Shown one piece after another: positions 52,408-61,520 of a DNA stretch of 64,000 bases (position 1 is the stretch's first letter; every line of letters begins with the position of its first letter). A program made the position numbers and the translations under genes. The notes under the pieces are model-generated. The model saw only the letters and a program-made list of their open reading frames with translations. It was not told the origin of the DNA and did not search any database. Origin of the DNA: Paenibacillus monticola (GTDB lineage: Bacteria; Bacillota; Bacilli; Paenibacillales; Paenibacillaceae). The stretch covers positions 930,001 through 994,000 of the forward strand of contig NZ_WJXB01000002.1 in assembly GCF_009664975.1 (NCBI RefSeq), read 5' to 3'.

Positions 52408-53445
52408 ATGACAGTTACCATAAAGGATGTGGCCAAGAAAGCGGGAGTTTCTCCCTCCACAGTATCCCGGGTATTGTCCAACCATCCCAGAATTAGCCTA
52501 GAAACTTCCCGTAAAGTTAAAATTATTATGGAGGAAATGGGCTATACCCCCAACATGATGGCTAAGAGCCTGGTATCGAAGACGACCAACAGCATCTGTA
52601 TCATTCTTCCGAAACCGGCTGAAGAGCTGTTCTCAAATCTTTTTTTCATGGAATTGATCCGCGGTATCGTCACACAAGCCAGCCGTTCCGGCTATGATGT
52701 GCTGATTAGCTCCGGCGCGAACGAAAAGGAAGAACTGGAAGCTGTCTCCCGTCTGCTTAAGGGACGCCGTGTTGACGGCGCTATTCTGCTCTATTCCCGG
52801 AAAGATGACGCTGTTATTGAATTTCTGGAGACGGGCGGCTATCCCTTCGTTCTTATTGGGAGAAGCGACCGCTATGAGAATATTTTATCCGTTGATAATG
52901 ATAATGTCATGGCAGCATACGACGCTACAAACCATCTGATTACAATGGGTCATGAACGTATCGGCTTCGTAAGCGGACCGTCTGAACTCATCGTTTCACG
53001 CGACCGTCTCGAAGGATATCGTAAGGCCATGGAAAGTAACGGTTTAGAGATGAGGCCTGAATGGATCGTAGAGGGTGAATTTCTACAGGATAGTGGATAT
53101 CGGGCGATGTCTTTTTTCATGAATCTTCCCAATAGGCCAACTGCACTGGTAGCCGTCGATGATATGGTGTCGTTTGGAGTATTGCGCGGTCTGACTGAAC
53201 TGAAATATAAGGTTCCTGAAGATCTGGCCATTGTCAGCTTTAACAATATTCCGCTCTCCCAATTATCCAGTCCACCGATCAGCAGCATCGACATCGGAAT
53301 TTATCACCTGGGCTACACCGCTTCACAGGTGCTGATCCAAAGTATCAAGAATCCGAATAACCATGACGGTTATACCAACCGTTTTGTGATTCCCCACCGA
53401 CTGATTATAAGAGAGTCTTCCATGTATTCTGCAAGTAAGAAATGA
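52408..53445 (+). CDS. LacI family transcriptional regulator, MalR-like
   Basis: The 345-residue protein has a LacI-type DNA-binding domain at the N-terminus (TIKDVAKKAGVSPSTVSRVL, then a hinge helix near residue 50) and a periplasmic-binding-protein-like sensor domain. It sits between the amylopullulanase and the pgmB-mapA-malL genes, so it is the likely maltose or maltodextrin-responsive repressor of the locus, like MalR of other Bacillota. AAGGAGG lies before the ATG. Palindromes with a central CG occur on both sides of the gene and before malE. A terminator follows. Confidence 0.93.
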   Translation: MTVTIKDVAKKAGVSPSTVSRVLSNHPRISLETSRKVKIIMEEMGYTPNMMAKSLVSKTTNSICIILPKPAEELFSNLFFMELIRGIVTQASRSGYDVLISSGANEKEELEAVSRLLKGRRVDGAILLYSRKDDAVIEFLETGGYPFVLIGRSDRYENILSVDNDNVMAAYDATNHLITMGHERIGFVSGPSELIVSRDRLEGYRKAMESNGLEMRPEWIVEGEFLQDSGYRAMSFFMNLPNRPTALVAVDDMVSFGVLRGLTELKYKVPEDLAIVSFNNIPLSQLSSPPISSIDIGIYHLGYTASQVLIQSIKNPNNHDGYTNRFVIPHRLIIRESSMYSASKK

Positions 53446-53457
53446 TCCGCCAGAATG

Positions 53458-53493
53458 AATAAATGAAGCGATTCTAGGCTTCATTTATTTTTT
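53458..53493 (+). terminator. Terminator of the LacI-type regulator gene
   Basis: AATAAATGAAGC pairs with GCTTCATTTATT around an 8-base loop and runs into TTTT. It lies 12 bases after the stop codon. Confidence 0.9.
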
Positions 53494-53503
53494 GGAAGTT
53501 TGT

Positions 53504-53515
53504 ACAAACGTTTGC
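53504..53515. promoter_or_regulatory. LacI-family operator-like site before pgmB
   Basis: ACAAACGTTTGC differs from the perfect palindrome GCAAACGTTTGC at one position. It lies between the regulator terminator and the pgmB leader, where the promoter of the pgmB-mapA-malL group should be. Confidence 0.6.
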
Positions 53516-53530
53516 GCTACATAAAATCTT

Positions 53531-53717
53531 ATGCTTACGAGGTAGTTTTGTACGATGCTGTTCAATGATGATTATGCTTACAAAACTGATGCTTATGCTT
53601 ACGAAGTAGTTTTATTGCGAAGTAACACTAGGATGCGTAGGCTCCATAAAACTGAAGTTTATGCTTACGAGGTAGTTTTGTACGATGCTGTTCAATGATG
53701 ATGATGCTTACAAAACT
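53531..53717 (+). repeat. Three hairpin repeats in the pgmB leader
   Basis: Two 57-base copies (53531-53587 and 53661-53717) differ at one base, and a more divergent copy lies between them (53594-53653). Each begins ATGCTTACGAGGTAG or ATGCTTACGAAGTAG and forms a stem between AGTTTTGTA and TACAAAACT (AGTTTTA and TAAAACT in the middle copy). The last copy ends four bases before the pgmB ribosome site. Confidence 0.8.
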
Positions 53718-53733
53718 TGTAGGAGGTAAACAA

Positions 53734-54396
53734 ATGACAGAAATTAAAGCTTGCTTGTTTGATCTGGATGGTGTGCTGGTCGACACTGCCAAATATCACT
53801 ATATTGCTTGGAAGGAACTCGCGGAGAGCCTCGGCTTCCCTTTCACCGAACGGGATAATGAACGACTCAAAGGGGTCAGCAGAGTCGCCTCACTAAACAT
53901 TCTGTTGGAAATCGGCGGACTGACACTGCCTGAAGAAGAGAAAACACAGCTGGCTGACAGGAAAAATAACCGCTATGTCGAATATATCGCCAAGATGGAC
54001 AGTTCAGAAATTCTGCCCGGCGCCTTAGAATTCCTGAAAGAATGCCGCGAGCAAGGCATCAAGGTAGCACTTGGCTCCGCCAGCAAGAACGCGATGACCA
54101 TTCTAAACAATACCGGTCTGACTCCCTATTTCGATGCTATTATCGATGGTACACATACTAGTGCAGCGAAGCCGGACCCTGAAGTCTTTCTGCTGGGAGC
54201 ACAAGCACTGGAGGTTCTTCCTGAGCATTGTGTTGTCTTTGAAGATGCTGAGGCAGGTATAGAAGCGGCTACCCGCGCTGGCATGTTCAGTGTCGGAATT
54301 GGTTCTCCTGAGACACTAAATGCCGCAAATATAGTGGTTCCTTCCCTTCAACAGCTCAGTGTTTCCAGCCTGAGAGAATCATTTGCCACCATTTAA
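53734..54396 (+). CDS. pgmB: Beta-phosphoglucomutase
   Basis: The 220-residue HAD-superfamily enzyme has the nucleophile Asp in CLFDLDGVLVDTAKYHY (Asp9, Asp11 region), a cap domain with RLKGVSR, the Lys in AAKPDPEVF and the acidic pair in VVFEDAEAGIEAA. It converts beta-glucose-1-phosphate, the product of the maltose phosphorylase encoded next, to glucose-6-phosphate in the cytosol. The ATG at 53734 has AGGAGG seven bases upstream; a start at 53695 is unlikely, as it falls inside the repeat. Hairpin repeats precede the ribosome site. Confidence 0.94.
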   Translation: MTEIKACLFDLDGVLVDTAKYHYIAWKELAESLGFPFTERDNERLKGVSRVASLNILLEIGGLTLPEEEKTQLADRKNNRYVEYIAKMDSSEILPGALEFLKECREQGIKVALGSASKNAMTILNNTGLTPYFDAIIDGTHTSAAKPDPEVFLLGAQALEVLPEHCVVFEDAEAGIEAATRAGMFSVGIGSPETLNAANIVVPSLQQLSVSSLRESFATI

Positions 54397-54732
54397 CGAA
54401 CATTAATATCCAACTGGATTCATGCGAGTTTATTTCTGCTCGTCCTATATAAGATGAACTAAATATGAGCATTAAAGTTACGCGGGCTAGCGGAGAGGGC
54501 GAAAGGATTGTGAGGAAGCGCTAGCGTTCGCCCACAAGCTTTCCGCAGGAAAGCTCGCTTCGAAAGCATATGCTGTCCCCGGATGCCTACCGCCAGAATT
54601 CAAAATTCAGGCATCTGGGGACAACAGCGATCGTAACAACCTTTCGCCAGCGGAGCGGCATACACGTAAGCTAAGAAGTCGAATTCATAGTTCAGTTTAT
54701 ATCATCCCCAACCCTAAAGGAGTCGTTTACAC
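54397..54732. repeat. Intergenic element with nested inverted repeats between pgmB and mapA
   Basis: The 336-base gap contains GGCGAAAGG (54498-54506) against CCTTTCGCC (54640-54648), and inside it TGTCCCCGGATGCCT (54574-54588) against AGGCATCTGGGGACA (54609-54623), with GAATTC-type palindromic sequence at the tip. A further local stem AGCTTTCCGCAGGAAAGCT (about 54538-54556) is present. It is GC-rich against its surroundings and holds no convincing gene. Confidence 0.6.
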
Positions 54733-57051
54733 ATGAAACAATATTTAAAGATTGACGAATGGTCCATCATTGAGGAATCCTTTGATCCGCAAACTCAGGA
54801 AATCTCTGAAAGCGTCTTTAGTATCGGAAACGGTTATATGGGCGGACGCGCGAACTTCGAAGAGCAATATAGTGGGAATAGCCTACAGGGTAGTTATATG
54901 GCAGGCGTGTACTACCCAGACAAAACACGGGTGGGCTGGTGGAAGAACGGTTATCCTGAATATTTTGCCAAAGTACTGAACAGTACGAACTGGATCGGGA
55001 TTAACATTGATATCGACGGCACCGCGCTTGATTTGGCGAAGTGCACGGTCTCCGAATTCCACCGGGAACTCAATATGAAAGAAGGCACGCTTTCCCGCAG
55101 CTTCACTGCCACTCTTGCCGATGGCAAGGAAGTCAAAGTGGAGAGCATCCGCTTGGTCAGTATGGTCCGCCAGGAAATCGGCGCTATCCGCTACTCCATC
55201 CAACCCCTTAATTTTGCCGGCACTATTACCGTAACTCCTTATCTCGATGGAGATGTTAAGAACAAGGATTCTAACTATGATGAGAAGTTCTGGAATGAAG
55301 TCGAGAAGAAAGGCCTCCCTGACGGCGGTTATCTTACTCTGAAGACCAAAAAGCTCGATTTCCACGTCACTTCGGCGATGGCTTTTGACATCTTTAAGGG
55401 CGATGAGTTGCTTTCCATCGAAGCTGAGGCTGTTGAACAGGACAAATATGTGGCTAGTGTCATTACTCTGCCTGTACAGTCCGGCGATCAAATCGTTCTT
55501 TATAAATATGTCGCTAACGTTACCTCCCGCAACCATGGACTCGGTCAACTGATCGATGCTGCTACAACCGCACTGCAAAGCGCCAAGGAAGCTGGTTTTG
55601 CCACACTTCTAACAGAACAGTCTGAGGCCTGGAGAGACAAATGGAAAGAAAGCGACATTGTTATTGAAGGCGATGTTTCGGCGCAGCAGGCGATCCGGTT
55701 TAATATTTTTCAGCTGAACCAGACCTATAACGGCGAGGACGATCGTCTGAACATTGGACCAAAGGGCTTTACCGGTGAAAAATACGGCGGCAGCACCTAC
55801 TGGGATACGGAAGCGTATTGTGTACCCTTCTATCTCAGCACAGCGGATTCGACAATTGCCCGTAATCTGCTGATCTACCGTTACAAGCATCTGGAAAAAG
55901 CGAAAGAGAATGCCCGCAAGCTCGGCTTCACTAAAGGTGCTTTGTACCCTATGGTGACGATGAACGGTGAAGAATGCCACAATGAGTGGGAGATTACTTT
56001 TGAAGAAATTCATCGGAATGGTGCCATTGCCTATGCCGTTTATAACTATGTGAATTACACTGGCGACAAAGCCTATCTCGGCCAATACGGCCTTGAGGTA
56101 CTGGTGGAAATCTCCCGTTTCTGGGAAGAACGCGTGCACCTTGTGCCACACAAAGACAAATATGTCATGCTTGGTGTAACTGGACCGAATGAATATGAGA
56201 ACAACGTCAATAACAATTGGTACACGAACCGGATGGCGTCCTGGACCCTGGAATATACTCTGGAAGCTCTGGCTTATCTGCAGGAGAATGAAGCTTCCCG
56301 TTATGCCGAGCTGGCTGACAAGCTGGAGCTCTTGGAATCCGAAACAGAGAAATGGGCCGAGATTATTGCCAAAATGTACTACCCAGCGGACGAGGAACGT
56401 GGCATCTTCCTGCAGCAGGATGGCTTCCTCGACAAGGATCTCATGCTCGTCAAGGATATTCCACAGGAGAATTTGCCGTTGAATCAAAAATGGTCATGGG
56501 ACCGCATCCTGCGCTCTTGCTTCATTAAACAGGCAGACGTGCTGCAGGGACTATTTTTCCTCGGGGATCGTTACGATTTGGAAACGAAAAAGCGGAATTT
56601 CGACTTCTACGAGCCGCTCACTGTTCATGAGTCTTCCCTCTCCCCTTGCATCCATGCGATTCTGGCCTGCGAACTGGGATATATGGAAAAGGCCTATGAA
56701 ATGTACCTGCGCACTTCCAGACTGGATCTTGATAATTATAACAATGATACTGAGGATGGCTGTCACTCTACCAGTATGGCAGGCACTTGGATGTCCATCG
56801 TACATGGTTTCGGCGGATTCCGCGTGCTAGACGGCAGAGTGGTGCTGAAGCCTTCCAATCCGGGCCACTGGACATCGTATGCCTTCAAAATCATGTTCCG
56901 CGGCTCCCGTCTCAAAGTTAATGTTACCGATCTAGAGGTTACGGTTACCAATGAAACCGAAGTTCCGGCATCCATCACAATTTACGATCAGGAATATACG
57001 GTGAACGGACTAAGCAGTATCACAGCTCAAGGTTCCTCCATTACTGTGTAA
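54733..57051 (+). CDS. mapA: Maltose phosphorylase, GH65
   Basis: The 772-residue protein has the GH65 layout: an N-terminal beta-sandwich (about 1-270), an (alpha/alpha)6 barrel (about 330-690) with the catalytic acid Glu487 in GVTGPNEYENNV, and a C-terminal sheet. The NNVNNNWYTNRM stretch after the catalytic Glu is as in maltose phosphorylases of lactobacilli. It splits maltose with phosphate into glucose and beta-glucose-1-phosphate, which the PgmB encoded upstream would isomerise. AAAGGAG precedes the ATG. Trehalose or kojibiose specificity is less likely but not excluded. Confidence 0.92.
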   Translation: MKQYLKIDEWSIIEESFDPQTQEISESVFSIGNGYMGGRANFEEQYSGNSLQGSYMAGVYYPDKTRVGWWKNGYPEYFAKVLNSTNWIGINIDIDGTALDLAKCTVSEFHRELNMKEGTLSRSFTATLADGKEVKVESIRLVSMVRQEIGAIRYSIQPLNFAGTITVTPYLDGDVKNKDSNYDEKFWNEVEKKGLPDGGYLTLKTKKLDFHVTSAMAFDIFKGDELLSIEAEAVEQDKYVASVITLPVQSGDQIVLYKYVANVTSRNHGLGQLIDAATTALQSAKEAGFATLLTEQSEAWRDKWKESDIVIEGDVSAQQAIRFNIFQLNQTYNGEDDRLNIGPKGFTGEKYGGSTYWDTEAYCVPFYLSTADSTIARNLLIYRYKHLEKAKENARKLGFTKGALYPMVTMNGEECHNEWEITFEEIHRNGAIAYAVYNYVNYTGDKAYLGQYGLEVLVEISRFWEERVHLVPHKDKYVMLGVTGPNEYENNVNNNWYTNRMASWTLEYTLEALAYLQENEASRYAELADKLELLESETEKWAEIIAKMYYPADEERGIFLQQDGFLDKDLMLVKDIPQENLPLNQKWSWDRILRSCFIKQADVLQGLFFLGDRYDLETKKRNFDFYEPLTVHESSLSPCIHAILACELGYMEKAYEMYLRTSRLDLDNYNNDTEDGCHSTSMAGTWMSIVHGFGGFRVLDGRVVLKPSNPGHWTSYAFKIMFRGSRLKVNVTDLEVTVTNETEVPASITIYDQEYTVNGLSSITAQGSSITV

Positions 57052-57065
57052 AAGGAGTGGTCACA

Positions 57066-58748
57066 ATGAACAAAACCTTTTGGAAAGAAGCTGTAGTCTA
57101 TCAGATTTACCCGCGCAGTTATCAGGACAGCAACGGAGACGGTATTGGCGACCTGCGGGGAATTATCTCCCGCCTGGATTATTTGCAGAAGCTCGGCGTG
57201 GATGTGGTCTGGCTGTCGCCTGTATACAAATCCCCCAATGACGACAATGGGTATGACATCAGTGATTATGAAGATATTATGGATGAATTCGGCACACTGC
57301 GAGATTGGGAAGAGCTGCTGGCCGGCATGCACGAACGCGGTATCAAATTAATGATGGACCTCGTCATTAATCATTCCTCAGATGAACATGCCTGGTTCTT
57401 GGAATCCCGTTCCTCTAAGGATAACCCTTACCGTGACTACTATATTTGGCGTCCTGGCGGACCGGAAGGTACGCTTCCAAACAACTGGAGCTCCATCTTC
57501 AGTGGCCCGGCTTGGGAGCTGGATGAGGCCACCGGTGAATATTACCTGCATCTGTTCTCGCGTAAGCAGCCTGACCTGAATTGGGAGAACCCCGAATTAC
57601 GCGAAGCGTTGTACAAAATGATTACCTTCTGGCTCGACAAAGGTGTAGATGGTCTGCGGATGGACGTTATCAATATGATCTCCAAGGTCGACGGCCTGCC
57701 TTCCGCCCATAGCGAAGGACTGGCTCCAGGCGAACTGGCTGGCGGTGGAGAATATTATATGAACGGCCCGCGGGTCCATGAGTATTTGCACGAAATGAAT
57801 CAACAGGTGCTCTCCAAATATAACATTATGACCGTCGGTGAGACTCCGGGCGCAACGGTAGAGGATGCAATTGCTTACACGGACGAAGACCGTGAGGAGC
57901 TGCAAATGGTGTTCCAATTCGAGCATATGGATGTCGATTCGGGTCCAGGCGGCAAATGGGATGTGACACCGTGGAGTCTGACCCAGCTGCGTGATATCCT
58001 TCACAAATGGCAGATTGGGCTTGCCGAGAAGGGCTGGAACAGCCTCTACTTGAATAATCATGACCAGCCCCGTATGGTATCCAGGTTTGGGAATGATGGA
58101 CAATATCGTGTGATATCGGCCAAAATGCTGGCTACCCTACTGCATACGCTAAAGGGCACTCCCTACATCTACCAAGGTGAGGAAATTGGCATGACCAATG
58201 TGAAATTCCCGTTACTGGAAGACTACCAGGATATCGAGACTCACAACATGTATCGGGAAAAAGTGACCGATGGCGGTGCGGATCATGCCACGATTCTGAA
58301 CGCTATTCATATCAAAGGTCGCGATAACGCCCGCACCCCTATGCAGTGGGATGCCTCTACCAACGCAGGCTTCACCAATGGGATGCCATGGCTGCGACTT
58401 AATCCTAACTATAGCGACATTAACGTAGATCAGGCACTGGCAGATCCAGATTCAATCTTTTATTATTACCAGAAACTGATTGCACTGCGGAAACAGAACC
58501 CGATCATGGTGTACGGCGAATACGAATTACTCCTGCCAGAACATGAATATATTTATGCCTATACCCGCACACTGGAAGCTGACAAATGGCTGGTGCTGCT
58601 GAATTTCAGCGAAACTCCACAGTCTGTTGACCTCTCCTTTGAGCTGAGCAAGATCGCGGAGATCGTCATTGGAAATTACGGAGATCAACCCGTAGAACCT
58701 GCAAGCTTACGGCCTTACGAAGCCATCGTATACCGTCTAAATCGCTGA
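57066..58748 (+). CDS. malL: Oligo-1,6-glucosidase/alpha-glucosidase, GH13_31
   Basis: The 560-residue cytosolic enzyme has the start FWKEAVVYQIYPRSYQDSNG, nucleophile Asp200 in GLRMDVINMIS, acid Glu259 in TVGETPG and YLNNHDQPR with the third acid. Val directly after the nucleophile (Asp-Val-Ile-Asn) is the known mark of alpha-1,6 specificity in this subfamily, so isomaltose, panose and isomalto-oligosaccharides are likely substrates. It follows mapA with a 14-base gap and has AAGGAG eight bases before the ATG at 57066. Confidence 0.92.
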   Translation: MNKTFWKEAVVYQIYPRSYQDSNGDGIGDLRGIISRLDYLQKLGVDVVWLSPVYKSPNDDNGYDISDYEDIMDEFGTLRDWEELLAGMHERGIKLMMDLVINHSSDEHAWFLESRSSKDNPYRDYYIWRPGGPEGTLPNNWSSIFSGPAWELDEATGEYYLHLFSRKQPDLNWENPELREALYKMITFWLDKGVDGLRMDVINMISKVDGLPSAHSEGLAPGELAGGGEYYMNGPRVHEYLHEMNQQVLSKYNIMTVGETPGATVEDAIAYTDEDREELQMVFQFEHMDVDSGPGGKWDVTPWSLTQLRDILHKWQIGLAEKGWNSLYLNNHDQPRMVSRFGNDGQYRVISAKMLATLLHTLKGTPYIYQGEEIGMTNVKFPLLEDYQDIETHNMYREKVTDGGADHATILNAIHIKGRDNARTPMQWDASTNAGFTNGMPWLRLNPNYSDINVDQALADPDSIFYYYQKLIALRKQNPIMVYGEYELLLPEHEYIYAYTRTLEADKWLVLLNFSETPQSVDLSFELSKIAEIVIGNYGDQPVEPASLRPYEAIVYRLNR

Positions 58749-58892
58749 TTCTCTGATTGAATTAAACTTAAATAGCAGGTTTATTTAATTAAGCTATGTC
58801 CTCAATACCTGCGACCTGTCTTAAGAGAGCACGGAATAACAGGACTGGGAAGCAGGCACATGATAGTATGGATTTAAAGGGAGATGGCGAAC

Positions 58893-59753
58893 TTGGAATG
58901 GCTTATACGGATGAAGAATGCTTTGGACTATATGGAGAGCAAGATGGAGGAGCCGCTGAACATTGAGGATGTCGCTAAGGTGGCTTACTCCTCCCCCTTC
59001 CACTTTCAGCGCATGTTCTACATGCTGACAGGGGTATCAGTCGCAGACTATATCCGCAAACGAAGATTAACACTTGCGGCCCAGGAGCTGGCAATCTCCA
59101 GGGTCAAAGTGCTTGATCTGGCGCTGAAATACGGATATGACTCCCCCGAATCCTTCGCCAAAGCGTTCCGTAAAGCGCACGGTATTGCACCCTCTGCTGC
59201 ACGGGAGCCAGGGGTACAGCTCAAAGCTTTTCCCCGCCTCTCCTTCCACCTATCATTGAAGGGAGATAAGGAAATGGACTACAAAATCGTGGAGAAAGAC
59301 GCCTTTACCGTAATTGGCAAATCAATTAAGGTTTCAACCAGAGACGGCGAGAATTTCCGCAGAATTCCGCTCTTCTGGCAGGAAGCCAATGAAGACGGAA
59401 GTTCCGATAAGCTGCTTGAGATCAGTGGGAACAAAGACACCCTTGGCATCTGTATGGACATGGATCACGCGAACGAGGAATTTTCGTATTGGATTGCTGT
59501 GGAGGGAGAACCCGGAACCGGCACTGAGGATTATGCAAGCACAGTCATCCCCGCTGCTAGCTGGGCCGTATTCACCTCTATTGGACCGATGCCAGATGCG
59601 ATTCAACAGGTGTGGCAGAGGGTTTTCCAGGAATGGTTCCCGGGAACAGGTTATGAGCATACGGGCGGACCGGAGTTCGAGTTATACCCGCCGGGCGATC
59701 CGAATGCCGAGGATTACCGCTGTGAAGTTTGGGTTCCTGTGAAGAAGAAATAA
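58893..59753 (+). CDS. AraC family regulator with GyrI-like effector domain
   Basis: The protein (about 286 residues) has a tandem helix-turn-helix domain at the N-terminus (about 8-105, IEDVAKVAYSSPFHFQRMF and VLDLALKYGYDSPESFAKAF) and a GyrI-like small-molecule domain at about 128-286 (DYKIVEKDAFTVIGKSIKV start, LYPPGDP near the end), as in the MarA/Rob-type drug-responsive regulators. A TTG at 58893 is nine bases after AAAGGGAG; the ATG at 58884 adjoins that ribosome site and is less likely. It is monocistronic and closed by the terminator at 59821-59870. Target genes are unknown. Confidence 0.88.
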   Translation: MEWLIRMKNALDYMESKMEEPLNIEDVAKVAYSSPFHFQRMFYMLTGVSVADYIRKRRLTLAAQELAISRVKVLDLALKYGYDSPESFAKAFRKAHGIAPSAAREPGVQLKAFPRLSFHLSLKGDKEMDYKIVEKDAFTVIGKSIKVSTRDGENFRRIPLFWQEANEDGSSDKLLEISGNKDTLGICMDMDHANEEFSYWIAVEGEPGTGTEDYASTVIPAASWAVFTSIGPMPDAIQQVWQRVFQEWFPGTGYEHTGGPEFELYPPGDPNAEDYRCEVWVPVKKK

Positions 59754-59820
59754 GGGATCTACAGTCCGCTATGAAATCAAGCGGAGACAGATCCTCATTA
59801 TCCTCAAAACCGTTAAAACC

Positions 59821-59870
59821 AGCAGAGCAGCGATTCTCCCGTTATTGGAGGATCGCTGCTCTGCGTTTTT
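59821..59870 (+). terminator. Intrinsic terminator of the AraC/GyrI gene
   Basis: GCAGAGCAGCGAT plus CTCC pairs with GGAG plus ATCGCTGCTCTGC, a long perfect-looking stem followed by GTTTTT. Confidence 0.93.
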
Positions 59871-59982
59871 GGGCCATTGCTGCTTGCTTTAGCACGTTTT
59901 AAAGAGTTCATCGCACTTATCAATTTATCCTACATTAAGAAAGTGCTACTGGAGATTGACGATGTTTACCTTAATCCAACCG

Positions 59983-60809
59983 ATTTCAATCCACGCTCCC
60001 GTGCAGGGAGCGACTACAGCAGGAAACCTGTACAACCACAGTCAGAGCATTTCAATCCACGCTCCCGCATAGGGAGCGACCCAGTATTTATATATAAATA
60101 AGTTACATTTTGTATTTCAATCCACGCTCCCGCACAGGGAGCGACCCTAACGTAAACATCAGCAGGACCAGCGCCCACTGATTTCAATCCACGCTCCCGC
60201 ACAGAGAGCGACAGCGTTAGAAGATTGTCTAGTAAGGCGCTACAAGATTTCAATCCACGCTCCCGCACAGGGAGCGACAAACAAGACATATTGCATCCCG
60301 TCCAGCGTCAGATTTCAATCCACGCTCCCGCACAGGGAGCGACGCTCATTTCTAAAATCATATCGAGCAGATTTAATATTTCAATCCACGCTCCCGCACA
60401 GGGAGCGACCTGATTTGCTCATATGATCGCCTCCACTTCGGTTATATTTCAATCCACGCTCCCGCACAGGGAGCGACATATTACCAGCTTGTGGCCCGGG
60501 ATGTCATAAAATTTCAATCCACGCTCCCGCACAGGGAGCGACGACTTCGACGTCCAGAGAGCACTTGACCAGATCAAGATTTCAATCCACGCTCCCGCAC
60601 AGGGAGCGACACAAATCGTTCAAGACCTACGAGGACGCACCAAAATTTCAATCTACGCTCCCGCACAGGGAGCGACTGTTTCTCAGCTACCTTTTTATCT
60701 TCTTGCTCTTTATTTCAATCCACGCTCCCGCACAGGGAGCGACTCTAGGATTCTTTTCTTTCAAAAATTTCACCAGTATTTCAATCCACGCTCCCGCACA
60801 GGGAGCGAC
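59983..60809 (-). CRISPR. CRISPR array 1, type I-C-like repeats
   Basis: Thirteen 32-base repeats and twelve spacers of 33-36 bases. On the minus strand each repeat begins GTCGCTCCC, has a 5-base loop (TGTGC in the main form), pairs with GGGAGCG and ends TGGATTGAAAT, the 3' handle of type I-C repeats. Repeats near 60.7-60.8 kb are identical; those at the low-coordinate end vary (loop GTGCA in the copy at 59983, GCATA at 60049, one stem change at 60181), so the low end is the old, leader-distal end. Transcription is therefore on the minus strand from the leader at 60810-60980. No cas gene is in the window. Confidence 0.96.
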
Positions 60810-60980
60810 TGCGGTTTTACACTTAAAAACAGCATAAAACCATTTTAACTTTTCTTATATTTACTTTATTACGCTAGATACCAAACAGCAGTGATGCCTT
60901 TTTCAATATTTCATACAAATAATGTAATAAATTCGGTGCGAAGGACCCGGGGATTTCATGTGCGCTCTACATTCGCACTG
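60810..60980 (-). promoter_or_regulatory. Leader of CRISPR array 1
   Basis: The region shares a block with the leader of array 2: ATACAAATAATGTAATAAA followed by GGTGCG, AGGACCCGGGGATTTCATG and TTCGCAC (60913-60978). GTGCGA on one side and TTCGCAC on the other can form the hairpin seen in type I-C leaders. It should hold the array promoter and the integration site. Confidence 0.8.
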
Positions 60981-61470
60981 CAAAATCAAACGAACTCTGA
61001 TCAATACTATAGCCTATTTTAGTTACACGCTTAATTATAGTTGTTAATAGATTCGTAAACTACGGTCTGTCCAAATTTTCTTTTGACTAATTTGCTAAAA
61101 CAGTTACTCCTGAAAAAGTAAATATTCGTAAAAGAAAGAATTTGAGCAGGCTAATTTCCGCCTCTCCACCGATATGTAATCGCTTCAAGCCCTTGAACGG
61201 ATTTTTTGTTTTCATATGAGATTCGCTCCATACTCCTCTTGCCTTTTGGGGGCAACTGGATAACTTCACGTCAAGTCCGGCGCTTGCAGTCTCGTTCTTT
61301 TTGCTGGAGAACCCTCGCTACTACTTAGGGCGCTTTCCCAAACTACTGAATGTGGGCTCCAGTGGCGGGAACGAGTAACTCATCGTCCTCTGCCGATTTC
61401 AAACTACGTAAGTTGAGATAGTAATATTCATTTCAGATTATTAAAGATAAAGTTGAATTCATAATGAAGT
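60981..61470. other. Intergenic region between CRISPR leader 1 and the Fic gene
   Basis: No supported gene. A 60-codon frame on the minus strand (61087-61269) has Cys-Pro and a basic run that faintly recall a transposase tail, but no motif is convincing and the frame has no ribosome site. The GC content between 61250 and 61400 is higher than in its surroundings, which may mean a decayed insertion. Confidence 0.4.
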
Positions 61471-61499
61471 TTGCGGCAAAATAGCGGCAATGATATAAT
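61471..61499 (+). promoter_or_regulatory. SigA-type promoter of the Fic gene
   Basis: TTGCGG (61471-61476) and TATAAT (61494-61499) are 17 bases apart. The start codon follows 21 bases after the -10 box, so the leader would be very short but still includes AAGGATGG. Confidence 0.65.
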
Positions 61500-61520
61500 A
61501 ATGTTAAGGATGGTGATTTC

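Noticed and set aside
52127..52411. 94-codon frame between the amylopullulanase and LacI-type genes
   Set aside because: It runs into the regulator's ribosome site, has no ribosome site of its own and covers operator sites; treated as non-coding control region.
54883..56487. Long minus-strand frames opposite the maltose phosphorylase gene (231 and 292 codons)
   Set aside because: They are antisense to a well-supported GH65 gene, show no family motif and have no ribosome site; they result from GC-biased third positions of the real gene.
60014..60837. Open frames over CRISPR array 1 (for example 60014-60289 minus, 60225-60413 and 60565-60837 plus)
   Set aside because: They are translations of the repeat itself, seen as recurring SIHAPAQGAT, FQSTLPHRER and similar peptides; they have no ribosome sites.
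61087..61269. Possible transposase tail on the minus strand between leader 1 and the Fic gene
   Set aside because: Only a faint impression from a Cys-Pro and basic stretch; no catalytic motif, no inverted repeats and no ribosome site.
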